Part shown: one piece after another, positions 17,799 to 26,521 of the stretch
Position numbering within the stretch: position 1 is the first letter of the stretch
Layout of the letters: each line of letters begins with the position of its first letter
Source of the DNA: Pseudomonadota bacterium
GTDB lineage: Bacteria > Pseudomonadota > Gammaproteobacteria > Burkholderiales > Burkholderiaceae_D
Reading direction: 5' to 3'
DNA: 64,000 nt
Assembly: GCA_023422955.1 (NCBI GenBank)
Contig: JAFAGG010000004.1
Span: 1-64,000, forward strand
Program-made: the position numbers and the translations under genes
The notes under the pieces: generated by a model
Database searches by the model: none
What the model saw: only the letters and a program-made list of their open reading frames with translations
What the model was told of the DNA's origin: nothing

Positions 17799-18704
17799 CT
17801 AGCTGGCGTCCGCTTGCTGCCGGTAATGCGCCAGCGCCTGCACGGCGTCTTCCAGGCACGGCAGCAGGCTTACACCGCGCGGCGTGCTGGGCAAACCCTG
17901 CACGCCGGCGCCGCCAGCCCATAACTTCACCCGCAACGGCAGCCCGGCACGCAGTTCGCGCAGCATCGGAAGAATCCGCTTCTTCGGAAAGGCCAAGCTA
18001 AAGGAAAGTGCCAGGATATCGACCCGGTAATCGGCGGCGGCCCGCACGATTTCTTCCAGCGGGGACTGCGGCCCGAGGGAAATGCAGCACGCCTGCTTCG
18101 CCGACATCACCGTCTCCAGCAACAGCAGGCCGAGCGTATGCGCTTCGCCAGGTACCGTGGTCATCAGGATGCGCGGCTCGCCCTGCGGCTGCAGCAGCGC
18201 TGCCAGTCCTTCGCGCATAAGTCCCTGCACGATTTCCGAGTACAGATGTTCATCCCTCACCGCGATCGCGCCGCTGGCCCAGGCCTCACCCACCTGCCGG
18301 TTCATGGCCGGCATCACCTCTTTTGCAAAGGCAAGCAGTCCATGCTGCTGCAATTGCTGTTTCAGCTGCTCGCGCACGACAGCCGGATCGCGCGACTGCA
18401 ACCAGCGCACGACCGGGGGGCACTCATCAGGCGCCAGGCTGAGCGAAGCGACCTGCTGCAGGACCCGGCTTTGCGCTTGCAGCTCGGGCAGCAGTGCAGG
18501 CACCACCCGGGATGGCCGGCCACCGGCATCCAGCAGCTGCTTGATCAGCTTGAGACGCTCCAGCTGCTCGGCGGGATAAAGACGATTGCCATTGACATCG
18601 CGGGCAGGCGTCGGAAATCCGTAACGTGTTTCCCACTTGCGCAGCACTTCCTTGGCGATACCGGCATCCATTGACACTTGGGCAATGGAAAGTGATTCAG
18701 ACAT
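17799..18704 (-). CDS. MerR-family regulator with B12-binding-type domain
   Basis: A 301-residue regulator: N-terminal MerR winged helix (LSIAQVSMDAGIAKEVLRKWETRYGF), a four-helix middle region (about 85-165), and a C-terminal cobalamin-binding-type Rossmann domain. The sequence GEAHTLGLLLLE matches the ExHxxG variant of the DxHxxG cobalamin motif, so the lower-axial His is kept. CarH/LitR and MlrA relatives respond to light via adenosylcobalamin or to other signals. A dyad at 18763-18775 lies upstream. The target genes are unknown; the divergent MCP gene is the nearest candidate. Confidence 0.85.
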   Translation of the reverse strand: MSESLSIAQVSMDAGIAKEVLRKWETRYGFPTPARDVNGNRLYPAEQLERLKLIKQLLDAGGRPSRVVPALLPELQAQSRVLQQVASLSLAPDECPPVVRWLQSRDPAVVREQLKQQLQQHGLLAFAKEVMPAMNRQVGEAWASGAIAVRDEHLYSEIVQGLMREGLAALLQPQGEPRILMTTVPGEAHTLGLLLLETVMSAKQACCISLGPQSPLEEIVRAAADYRVDILALSFSLAFPKKRILPMLRELRAGLPLRVKLWAGGAGVQGLPSTPRGVSLLPCLEDAVQALAHYRQQADAS

Positions 18705-18762
18705 AAAAAGGTCCTGAGTACGAGACGTGGCAAGTCTATCTTACTTTCATTTAAGTGCAAAT

Positions 18763-18775
18763 TGTCTAAGACAAA
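18763..18775. promoter_or_regulatory. Inverted repeat between the MerR-type gene and an MCP gene
   Basis: TTGTC-N3-GACAA, perfectly symmetric, flanked by AA/AATT, 59 bp upstream of the regulator start. Its position suits an autoregulatory operator of the MerR-type protein. This is inference. Confidence 0.35.
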
Positions 18776-18962
18776 TTTATGTTATATTCCTTTCCCGAAA
18801 ATAATTATGCTTTCAAAAACATATAAGAAGCTTCATCCAGAGCGTGAAAATAGGCTTCTTTCGGGCTTGCGCAGGAAGTTTCCTTTCCTCGGGAAGCAAA
18901 AGCACGTCTTTTGAGTTTTTGAAGTTTCACTTCTATGTCTCATCTTCTGACGAAAGAGTGTT

Positions 18963-20531
18963 ATGAAATCCGTATCGATATCCCTGGGCAAGAAGCTCGC
19001 CCTGAGTTTTGGTGTGATCGTGGCCTTGATGCTGTTCCTGGCAGCCTTCTCGCTCTACAAGATGCATGAAGTCGAAACCGTCGTAAGCGAACAGAACCAG
19101 ATTCGCACCGAAAAGCTTGAGCGGCTCTACACGATACGCGAGGCGCTGGCGCAAACTGGCCTGGCCGCGCGCAATGCCTATATCTTCAGCGATAGCGCAG
19201 ATGCTGCCCGCGAGCTGGACATCCTGGATCGCGAGAAGACGCTTTATCTCGAGACGCTGCAAGCAGTCACGCCACTGTTTCGCGGCAATCCGCAATTCGA
19301 GAAGGTGCGCGCCGGGTTGCTCAACATGGCGGAAGAACTGAAGCGGCCGCGACAATTCCGCAACAGCGGCGAGATGCAGGCGTATGGTGAATTCCTGGTC
19401 AAGGAATGCAGCCCGCTGCGCCGGCAGATCGTCGCGGATCTCGACCTGCTAGTAAGCGCCTTGCAGCAACTGAGCAACGAAGGCACGCAGGCGGTGGACC
19501 AGACCATCGTGCAGTCCGGCGTCGTCATTTCCATCCTGGCTGGCTTGATCCTGCTGTCCAGCACCCTCATCGGCGTGGCAGTAACCCGCGGACTGCTGCG
19601 CCAGCTGGGCGGCGATCCGGCCTATGCGTCCGGGATTGCCAACCGCATTGCGCAGGGCGATCTCACGGTCGATATCGCCACCCGCCCCAATGACCGCGTC
19701 AGCCTACTGTTTGCAATGAAAACCATGCGCGACGGGCTGGTCAACATCGTGTCGCAGGTACGCACCAGCACCGATACGATTGCCACCGGCTCTCGTGAAA
19801 TCGCCTCCGGCAACCAGGACTTGTCGTCGCGCACCGAAGAACAGGCTTCGTCGCTGGAACAAACCGCGTCGTCGATGGAAGAACTCACGTCCACCGTCAG
19901 GCAGAATGCCGACAATGCCCGCCAGGCCAACCAGTTAGCAGTGGTGGCTTCCGAGGTGGCGGTCAAGGGCGGCTCGGTGGTTTCCGAAGTGGTGCATACC
20001 ATGGACGACATCAACGAATCGTCGAAGAAGATCGTCGACATCATCAGTGTCATTGACGGCATCGCGTTCCAGACCAACATCCTGGCGCTGAATGCCGCCG
20101 TGGAAGCGGCGCGCGCCGGCGAGCAGGGTCGCGGTTTTGCGGTGGTGGCCAGCGAAGTGAGAAGTCTCGCGCAACGCTCGGCATCGGCAGCCAGGGAAGT
20201 CAAGGAACTGATAGACAATTCCGTGCAGAAGGTGGAAACCGGTTCGGCGCTGGTTGGCGAAGCCGGCAATACCATGAGCCAGGTGGTTGAGAGCGTGAAG
20301 CGGGTGACCGACATCATGACGGAGATTACCACCGCCAGCCAAGCACAGGCGTCAGGCATCGAGCAGGTAAACCAGGCGGTAGCGCATATGGACCAGGGCA
20401 CGCAGCAGAATGCCGCGCTGGTGGAGGAAGCGGCCGCCGCGTCGCAGTCCATGCAGCAAGAGGCGGCGAACCTGGCGCGGATCGTCAGCGTGTTCAGACT
20501 CTCCGGCGGACAGCCTGGTGCAGCAAGCTAG
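18963..20531 (+). CDS. Methyl-accepting chemotaxis protein
   Basis: A 522-residue receptor with TM1 (about 12-32), a four-helix-bundle periplasmic domain (about 35-185), TM2 (about 190-212), HAMP, and a signalling domain whose tip is almost identical to that of the MCP at 394-2088. Unlike that receptor it lacks a C-terminal CheR-docking pentapeptide (it ends GQPGAAS). The near-identity over the signalling domain suggests recent duplication or gene conversion. No sigma-28 type promoter was found upstream. A strong terminator follows. Confidence 0.93.
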   Translation: MKSVSISLGKKLALSFGVIVALMLFLAAFSLYKMHEVETVVSEQNQIRTEKLERLYTIREALAQTGLAARNAYIFSDSADAARELDILDREKTLYLETLQAVTPLFRGNPQFEKVRAGLLNMAEELKRPRQFRNSGEMQAYGEFLVKECSPLRRQIVADLDLLVSALQQLSNEGTQAVDQTIVQSGVVISILAGLILLSSTLIGVAVTRGLLRQLGGDPAYASGIANRIAQGDLTVDIATRPNDRVSLLFAMKTMRDGLVNIVSQVRTSTDTIATGSREIASGNQDLSSRTEEQASSLEQTASSMEELTSTVRQNADNARQANQLAVVASEVAVKGGSVVSEVVHTMDDINESSKKIVDIISVIDGIAFQTNILALNAAVEAARAGEQGRGFAVVASEVRSLAQRSASAAREVKELIDNSVQKVETGSALVGEAGNTMSQVVESVKRVTDIMTEITTASQAQASGIEQVNQAVAHMDQGTQQNAALVEEAAAASQSMQQEAANLARIVSVFRLSGGQPGAAS

Positions 20532-20581
20532 TACGACTACCGGCGGGAAGCTTGCGCCTGCGGCAGCTGGCAGAAAAATAA

Positions 20582-20611
20582 AATGGGGGCTGAACCAGCC
20601 CCCATTTTTTA
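20582..20611 (+). terminator. Bidirectional intrinsic terminator
   Basis: Hairpin ATGGGGGCTG/CAGCCCCCAT with an A-rich run before and a T-run after, between the MCP gene and the convergent TctC-type gene. Confidence 0.88.
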
Positions 20612-20645
20612 TTGCCGGCGACTCCTTAATGAAGCGATGGCCGCA

Positions 20646-21629
20646 TCAGTCTACCGTCGCACCGCTGTCCTTCACCACCTTCGACCATTTGGTCGCTTCG
20701 GCCTGTACAAACTTCGCAAACTCTTCAGCCGAAGTGCCGACATATTCCGAGCCGGTGTCGGTCAGGACTTTCTGAAATTCCGGCTGCTTCATCGCGTCCT
20801 GGGTGGCCGCATTGATCTTGTTGATGATTTCCTTGGGCGTGCCGGCCGGTGCGAACATGCCGTACCAGGCGTAGGAAACCAGCGTCGGATAACCGGATTC
20901 GGCGAAGGTCGGTACATTGGGAATCAGGTCGGAACGACGGTCTGCCGTTACCGCAATCACTTTCACCTTGCCAGCGCGGATATGCGGCATGATCGCAATC
21001 ATGCTGTCGAACATCAGCGGAACGTGGCCGCCGAGCAGGTCGGAGATAGCCGGTGCAGAACCCTTGTACGGCACGTGCGTCATTTCCAGGTTCAGGGTCG
21101 AGCGGAACAGTTCAGCCGTCAAGTGCTGAGGCGTTCCGGGACCGGAAGAGGCATAAGAAAACTCGCCTTTCTTCGACTGGATATGCGCAATCAGTTCCTT
21201 CAGGTTATTGACGGGCATCGAGGGATGCGTGACCAGGACCAGCGGAACGCGCAGCAGGTTGGTAACCGGAATCAGATCCTTGGAGGGATCGAACGGCATT
21301 TTCTTGTACAGGGCGGGATTGATGACGATGGGTGCGCTGGACGTGATCAGCAGCGTATGGCCATTCGGCGCTGCCTTGGCAGCCGCCGCGCTACCGATAT
21401 TGCCGCCGGCGCCGCCGCGGTTGTCGATGATGAAAGGCTGGCCCAGCGATTCCGTCAGGCGTTTTGCCACCGGTCTTGCGGCGATATCCGAAGGACCGCC
21501 CGGCGGCCACGGAACGATGACGTTGACGGAGGAAGTCGGCCATTCCTGCGCGGCAGCATTCCAGCCAACCATGGCGAGCGGTAAACCGACTACCGCTAAC
21601 ATTTTGAGAAAACGTGTCGATACTTTCAT
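20646..21629 (-). CDS. TctC/Bug-family periplasmic solute-binding protein
   Basis: A 327-residue binding protein of the tripartite tricarboxylate transporter (TTT) system. It has a signal peptide (residues 1-27), then family motifs VNVIVPWPPGGPSDIAARPV, IDNRGGAGGNIGSAAAAKA and TLLITSSAPIVINPAL. These proteins capture carboxylates and similar ligands in the periplasm. No TctA or TctB membrane subunit is nearby, which is common in Burkholderiales, where orphan Bug proteins abound. The ligand cannot be told. Confidence 0.92.
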   Translation of the reverse strand: MKVSTRFLKMLAVVGLPLAMVGWNAAAQEWPTSSVNVIVPWPPGGPSDIAARPVAKRLTESLGQPFIIDNRGGAGGNIGSAAAAKAAPNGHTLLITSSAPIVINPALYKKMPFDPSKDLIPVTNLLRVPLVLVTHPSMPVNNLKELIAHIQSKKGEFSYASSGPGTPQHLTAELFRSTLNLEMTHVPYKGSAPAISDLLGGHVPLMFDSMIAIMPHIRAGKVKVIAVTADRRSDLIPNVPTFAESGYPTLVSYAWYGMFAPAGTPKEIINKINAATQDAMKQPEFQKVLTDTGSEYVGTSAEEFAKFVQAEATKWSKVVKDSGATVD

Positions 21630-21946
21630 TTGATACTCCTTGTGCCTTGAAGAAGCCGTTCATCGCCAACGTTGCCGGGCGAACCTGCCGGCAGTCTACC
21701 CAAAAACAAATTCCTTAACATTAAATAAATCAAAAGAGAGATAAATCACTTTGGCGGCTCTCCCAAGTCCGGCAGCGCCCTCTCTTTTGCACCAAATGTA
21801 ACAAACCCCGCATGAAATCTAGCGGTTTCCAGTCCAAAACTCCCTTATGAAAACTCACGTAGCCGGCTCTTCCAAACAACGACCATGAAATGGTCATAAT
21901 CATCCAAGAAAATTAATCCATACAATCAAGGCCTTATAAAAATATT

Positions 21947-21960
21947 TTGATATCGATCAA
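21947..21960 (+). promoter_or_regulatory. FNR box upstream of the globin-coupled GGDEF-EAL gene
   Basis: TTGATATCGATCAA matches TTGAT-N4-ATCAA exactly. A -10-like CAATAT lies 22 bp beyond (21983-21988), the geometry of a class II FNR-activated promoter, with transcription start near 21995. This also favours the ATG at 22042 over the GTG at 21979 as start codon. Confidence 0.75.
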
Positions 21961-22041
21961 ATTATTTCAATTTTCTATGTGGCAATATTTCTCTGTAGTA
22001 AATTTGTAACCAACAATGATGGCTACGCGGATCTCGACACC

Positions 22042-24729
22042 ATGACCTCTTCCTTCCCGCCTTCCCCGGCGTTTTTGTGCGATGGCACCGGAGTGGCTTT
22101 GCCTGAGCAGGAAGTGAAGGAGCGCAAGAGTTTTCTCGAACTGTCGGAGCATGACGAAAGCCTGTTACGCAACCTGCATGCCAAGCTGAATCAGGAAGGC
22201 GGCGAACTGGCGGAAGCATTTTATGAGCATCTGCTCAGGTATCCGCGACTTGCCGACCTGCTGAAACATCCCGGTACACTAGCGCGCCTGAAGAAAAGCC
22301 AGGCGGCCTACTTCCAGGCCCTGACCGCCGGCAGTTACGGGCCGGCCTATGTACAGGAGCGGGTGGACATAGGCATCATCCACCAGCGCATCGGTCTCGA
22401 TCCCAAGTGGTATATCGGCGCTTACCGCAAATACCTGTCCCATCTTTTCCCGCTGTTGCAGCGCCTGTATGCGGATCAGCCTGATACGCTGCTGGCTACT
22501 TACGATGCGCTGATCAAGATTGTTTCCTTCGACATGAGCCTGGCGCTGGATGCCTACTTCGAAGCCGACAAGCGCGAAATCATCCGCCACAAGGAATACG
22601 CGGAGCAGTTGATCACGGCATTGCCGGATGGACTGGCGGTGGTCGATGAGGCCATGGAGATACGCTCGCACAACCCTGCCATGTCCCGGCTGCTGTGCTT
22701 GTCCGAAGCCGGTACGGTAGCTTCGCCCTTCTTTTCTGTCGCTGCCGGAAAACCGGACCTCACCAGCGAGAGCCAGCACCTGGTAGGCCATGATCTTGCC
22801 GCACTGCTGCCCGATGCCGCCTTGCAGGAAACCGTTTCGGAAGTCATACATTCCGGCAGTCCCGGCAAGGGCATGCTGGTCAAGCTCGCCAGTCATCAAA
22901 ATAACCGGCATCTCGACATACAGGTATCGCCGGTATGGGTAAATCAGCAGCCCTGCGTGCTGCTGATTGCCAAGGATGTGACGGAACGGCTCAAGATACG
23001 CAACGAACTGCGCGAAAGCGAAGAGCGTTTCCGCCTCACCTTCAATCTGGCCGGCGTCGGGCTGGCGCATGTCGCATCGAACGGAAAGATCCTGCGCGTG
23101 AACCAGCGCATGCAGGAAATTCTCGGATACAGCGAACAGGCATTGCAGGAAATCGATTACCTGGAAATGATCCACCCCGACGACCGCGATGCCGACCGCA
23201 TACCCTTGCAGCAGGTGTTGCGCGGCGAGACCGATTCCTACTCGCTGGAAAAACGTTATCGGCACAAGCAGGGCCATTACGTGTGGACGCAGTTTTCCAT
23301 GTCCAGCATCAGGGCGGACCAGGAAGCCGACCGGTATTTCATCGTGGTGCTGGAAGACATTTCCGAACGCAAGCGCCATGCCGAGGAACTGGTGCGCATG
23401 GCGCAGTACGATGCGCTGACCACGCTGCCCAATCGCGTGCTGCTGCATGACCGCCTGCAGTATGCAATGCGGGTGGCCATGCGCACCAAAAAGCAGCTTG
23501 CATTACTGTTCCTGGACCTGGACCGCTTCAAGGATGTCAACGACAGCCTGGGCCATGAAGCCGGCGATCAGATGCTGAAGGAAATCAGTCAACGGCTGCT
23601 TTCCCAGTTGCGCGGCAGCGATACGGTGGCCCGTCTGGGCGGCGATGAATTCGTCATCCTGCTGCACGATATCGAGCGTGAGGAGCAGGCGGCCACCGTG
23701 GCGCGCAAGGTGCTGACTGCCATCGCCAAGCCGATCACCATCAGGAACGTGGAATTCCTGCCGACCGCCAGCTTGGGCATCAGCCTGTTTCCCCGGGATG
23801 GAGAAGATGGCGAAACGCTGCTGCGCAATGCCGATATTGCGATGTACCGCGCCAAGGAGCTGGGCAAGAATACTTTCGAATTCTATTCGGAAGCGATGAA
23901 CCAGGCGCTGATGAACCGCCTGAAGATAGAAAGCGGCCTGCGCCATGCGCTGGACAACCAGGAATTCATGCTGCACTTCCAGCCCCAGGTGCGTGCCGAT
24001 TCCGGCGCGGTGATCGGCGCTGAAGCCCTGATACGCTGGACGGCGGCCGATGGCAGCGCCATAGGGCCGGATACTTTCATTCCGATTGCGGAAGAAAGCG
24101 GCCTCATTGTTCCCATCGGAGATTGGGTCTTGCGCGAAGCCTGCCGCCAGGCCAGTTTATGGCATGAGCAAGGCATAGGCCCGGTGTTCATCACCGTCAA
24201 CTTGTCGGCCCGCCAGCTGCGCGATGACATCGTTGCGCTGGTAAGGTCGGCGCTGGATGAAACCGGCTGCGATCCGGCTTGCCTGGAACTGGAGCTGACG
24301 GAAAGCATGCTGATGCAGTCGCCGGACGAGATCGCGGAAAAGCTGCGGCAATTGCGCGACCTGGGCGTGCATATTGCGATCGACGATTTTGGAACCGGTT
24401 ATTCCAGCCTGACTTACCTGCGCAAATTCCCGATCGACACCCTGAAGATAGACCGGCATTTCATCGCCGAACTGAATGAAGACGGCGATAGCATGGCCAT
24501 CGTGCGCGCGGTGATTGCGATGGGACGCGCGATGGGTTACCAGGTGGTGGCCGAAGGTGTGGAAACGCAGGACCAGATTGACCTGCTCAAGCGTGAAAAC
24601 TGTCATGCGATGCAGGGATATTTCTTCAGCCACCCGGTGCCGGCGCCGACCTTGCTGCGCATGCTGCATGAAGGATTCGATTCGCCGACCGGCGATCATT
24701 TTTCCGCACCTATGCAAAACGCTGCCTAG
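22042..24729 (+). CDS. Globin-coupled sensor with PAS, GGDEF and EAL domains
   Basis: An 895-residue cyclic-di-GMP enzyme. Residues 31-180 are a globin sensor domain with probable proximal haem ligand His114 (GIIHQRIGLDPKWYIGAYR). Two PAS-type segments follow (about 190-315 and 325-445), then GGDEF with intact ARLGGDEFVIL and an RGSD I-site, then EAL with EALIRW, ELTESMLM and DDFGTGYSSL. Both cyclase and phosphodiesterase motifs look intact. By analogy with globin-coupled cyclases it should sense O2 through haem. An FNR box lies upstream and an HD-GYP gene follows. Confidence 0.9.
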   Translation: MTSSFPPSPAFLCDGTGVALPEQEVKERKSFLELSEHDESLLRNLHAKLNQEGGELAEAFYEHLLRYPRLADLLKHPGTLARLKKSQAAYFQALTAGSYGPAYVQERVDIGIIHQRIGLDPKWYIGAYRKYLSHLFPLLQRLYADQPDTLLATYDALIKIVSFDMSLALDAYFEADKREIIRHKEYAEQLITALPDGLAVVDEAMEIRSHNPAMSRLLCLSEAGTVASPFFSVAAGKPDLTSESQHLVGHDLAALLPDAALQETVSEVIHSGSPGKGMLVKLASHQNNRHLDIQVSPVWVNQQPCVLLIAKDVTERLKIRNELRESEERFRLTFNLAGVGLAHVASNGKILRVNQRMQEILGYSEQALQEIDYLEMIHPDDRDADRIPLQQVLRGETDSYSLEKRYRHKQGHYVWTQFSMSSIRADQEADRYFIVVLEDISERKRHAEELVRMAQYDALTTLPNRVLLHDRLQYAMRVAMRTKKQLALLFLDLDRFKDVNDSLGHEAGDQMLKEISQRLLSQLRGSDTVARLGGDEFVILLHDIEREEQAATVARKVLTAIAKPITIRNVEFLPTASLGISLFPRDGEDGETLLRNADIAMYRAKELGKNTFEFYSEAMNQALMNRLKIESGLRHALDNQEFMLHFQPQVRADSGAVIGAEALIRWTAADGSAIGPDTFIPIAEESGLIVPIGDWVLREACRQASLWHEQGIGPVFITVNLSARQLRDDIVALVRSALDETGCDPACLELELTESMLMQSPDEIAEKLRQLRDLGVHIAIDDFGTGYSSLTYLRKFPIDTLKIDRHFIAELNEDGDSMAIVRAVIAMGRAMGYQVVAEGVETQDQIDLLKRENCHAMQGYFFSHPVPAPTLLRMLHEGFDSPTGDHFSAPMQNAA

Positions 24730-24810
24730 GCGCAACCCTGGCTCGAATGCCCGGGCCGCACAGGTTTAGTGTTATGTTTGGTTTTTATTTTTAATTTGCA
24801 CAAAGACAGG

Positions 24811-24843
24811 ACGGCTTCTCCTCCCTCTTAACCGGGAAGCCGT
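24811..24843 (+). other. Hairpin before the HD-GYP gene
   Basis: ACGGCTTC-N17-GAAGCCGT, perfect 8-bp stem, ending 14 bp before the HD-GYP start. No T-run follows, so it is not a standard terminator. The loop is CCTCCC-rich and the 3' arm GGGAAG resembles a ribosome site, so it may affect translation. Confidence 0.4.
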
Positions 24844-24857
24844 TATACCGTAACGCG

Positions 24858-25499
24858 ATGGGGCGACTCTGTCGGAAGCAGTTTTTTTTCATCTTAATGC
24901 TTACACTCGAAATATCTCCGCCCGACCTCACCAACCAGTTGCACATCCTCAAGGTAGCCCTTAACGCGCGCGACAGTTATACCAATGCCCACAGCAACCG
25001 CGTGGTTGATCTCGCCACCGAACTGGGAAAGCGCTGCAGCCTGTGCGAGGCGGAACTGAACACACTGCGCATGTCCGCCGCCATGCATGACATCGGCAAG
25101 CTGGGCGTACCGGACAGTATCCTGCTGAAGCCCGGCCGCCTGTTGCCGGACGAGTGGGAAATCATGCAAAGCCATGTCACCGTGGGACAGAAAATCGTGA
25201 GCAGCGTGGACATGGAGGATATAGACCAGATCGGTCTCAACGTCCGTCATCATCACGAGGCTTTCAACGGCTCAGGTTATCCGGACGGCTTGCGGGGTGA
25301 GGCGATTCCCGTAATGGCGCGCATCATTGCGCTGGCCGACAGCTATGATGCAATGACAACTACCCGCCCCTATCGTCAGGCAATGAAGCATGAGCGTGTG
25401 ATGGAAATTCTCTCGGACGAAGCAGGCCGTAATTTTGATCCTTATCTGCACATGAAATTCTTGCCCTTGGTGGAACAGTTGAAAAACAAATGCGCATGA
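24858..25499 (+). CDS. HD-GYP domain protein (probable cyclic-di-GMP phosphodiesterase)
   Basis: A 213-residue protein that is almost only an HD-GYP domain: HDIGKLGVPDSILLKPG (metal-binding HD and the K-P segment), HHEAFNGSGYPDGL (HHExxxGxGYP) and ALADSYDAMTTTRPYR. HD-GYP enzymes cleave cyclic-di-GMP to GMP. There is no obvious sensor or receiver domain, so regulation may be transcriptional or through partners. The start is uncertain: ATG 24858 is used; ATG 24897 is an alternative, and neither has a good ribosome site. It lies 128 bp after the globin sensor gene. Confidence 0.87.
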   Translation: MGRLCRKQFFFILMLTLEISPPDLTNQLHILKVALNARDSYTNAHSNRVVDLATELGKRCSLCEAELNTLRMSAAMHDIGKLGVPDSILLKPGRLLPDEWEIMQSHVTVGQKIVSSVDMEDIDQIGLNVRHHHEAFNGSGYPDGLRGEAIPVMARIIALADSYDAMTTTRPYRQAMKHERVMEILSDEAGRNFDPYLHMKFLPLVEQLKNKCA

Positions 25500-25569
25500 A
25501 GGGATAACAAACTTTGCAAGTTCGCATTTGCCTAATCACTAATCCTTAAGCTTGCGCCTGCGTCCTTAT

Positions 25570-25598
25570 AAGACAAGGGCCTCTGTTTAGGATACACT
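25570..25598 (+). promoter_or_regulatory. Candidate sigma-70 promoter of fnr
   Basis: AAGACA-N17-TACACT, four of six matches in each hexamer, 55 bp upstream of the fnr start. No FNR box is seen near it. Confidence 0.35.
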
Positions 25599-25652
25599 TG
25601 GACCGCACCATTCTCGTGCATTTCTATTTCCGTGTTTCGTGGTGATGCGCTT

Positions 25653-26426
25653 ATGACCCAACCGATCAGCTTCACGCAAGACAGCTCTTCCTGCTCAAGC
25701 CAGCTGGATGTGGAAACCTTGCGTACGCGTTGCTCCGCTTGCAGCATGCATGAACTGTGTCTGCCCATGGGCCTGGATGAAGGCGACATAAACCGGCTGG
25801 ACCAGATCATCGGACGCCGCCGTCGCATTCCCAAGGATGGCACCTTGTATCGTGTTGGTGACAGCTTCACCAATCTCTACGCGATTCGTCTCGGACATTT
25901 CAAGACCTTCCAGATCAGCCAGGGCGGCAGCCAGCAAATTACCGGTTTTCAGATGGCAGGCGAACTGCTCGGCATGGATGCCATCAGTACCGAGCGGCAT
26001 CAGTGCAATGCTATAGCACTGGAAGATAGCGAAGTGTGCGAAATTCCATTTTCCCGACTGCAGGATCTGTTCAGCGAAATCCCGACCTTGCTGCGACATT
26101 TCCATCGCATGATGAGCCAGGAAATCACGCGTGAGCAAAGCGTGATGCTGCTGCTGGGAAGCATGCGGGCGGAACAGCGCTTCGCCGCATTTCTGACCAA
26201 CCTGTCCTCGCGCTACGCGATGCGCGGCTATTCCTCCACCGAATTCCAGCTGCGCATGGGCCGCGAGGAGATCGGCAATTACCTGGGATTGACGATAGAA
26301 AGCATCAGCCGCCTGCTCAGCAAGTTCAAGAAGCAAGGCTTGATCAAGGTAAGCAACCGCGACCTGGAAATCGCCGACCTCTCCACCCTGAAAGCCGTCG
26401 CGGCCGGCACGCAGAGCTGCGGGTAA
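25653..26426 (+). CDS. fnr: FNR-type oxygen-responsive transcription regulator
   Basis: A 257-residue CRP/FNR regulator. The N-terminus carries the Fe-S cysteines CSACSMHELC, and the fourth is in RHQCNAIALE. A cNMP-fold domain follows and the C-terminal helix-turn-helix is GNYLGLTIESISRLLSKF, with the E-xx-SR residues that read TTGAT. It should activate genes under low O2 when its [4Fe-4S] cluster is intact. ATG 25653 is chosen over an upstream GTG because GGTGA precedes it. FNR boxes occur upstream of five genes in this window, consistent with this being their regulator. Confidence 0.93.
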   Translation: MTQPISFTQDSSSCSSQLDVETLRTRCSACSMHELCLPMGLDEGDINRLDQIIGRRRRIPKDGTLYRVGDSFTNLYAIRLGHFKTFQISQGGSQQITGFQMAGELLGMDAISTERHQCNAIALEDSEVCEIPFSRLQDLFSEIPTLLRHFHRMMSQEITREQSVMLLLGSMRAEQRFAAFLTNLSSRYAMRGYSSTEFQLRMGREEIGNYLGLTIESISRLLSKFKKQGLIKVSNRDLEIADLSTLKAVAAGTQSCG

Positions 26427-26471
26427 TCATCCGGCTTCCTGCCAGGATAGACATCAAACTAGACATCAAAC

Positions 26472-26503
26472 GAACAGGGGCGCCAAGATTGACGCCCCTG
26501 TTC
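26472..26503. terminator. Hairpin between convergent fnr and ccoH
   Basis: GAACAGGGGCG/CGCCCCTGTTC, an 11-bp perfect stem in the 95-bp convergent gap. The T-runs are weak on both sides, so termination is probable but not certain. Confidence 0.55.
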
Positions 26504-26521
26504 ATTCCCCCCGGCTTCCTG

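Noticed and set aside
21979..22041. GTG start extending the globin sensor by 21 residues
   Set aside because: It would lie upstream of the predicted transcription start of the FNR promoter, and the added residues have no family match.
25500..25652. FNR box in front of fnr itself (autoregulation)
   Set aside because: No TTGAT-N4-ATCAA or one-mismatch version found in the upstream region.
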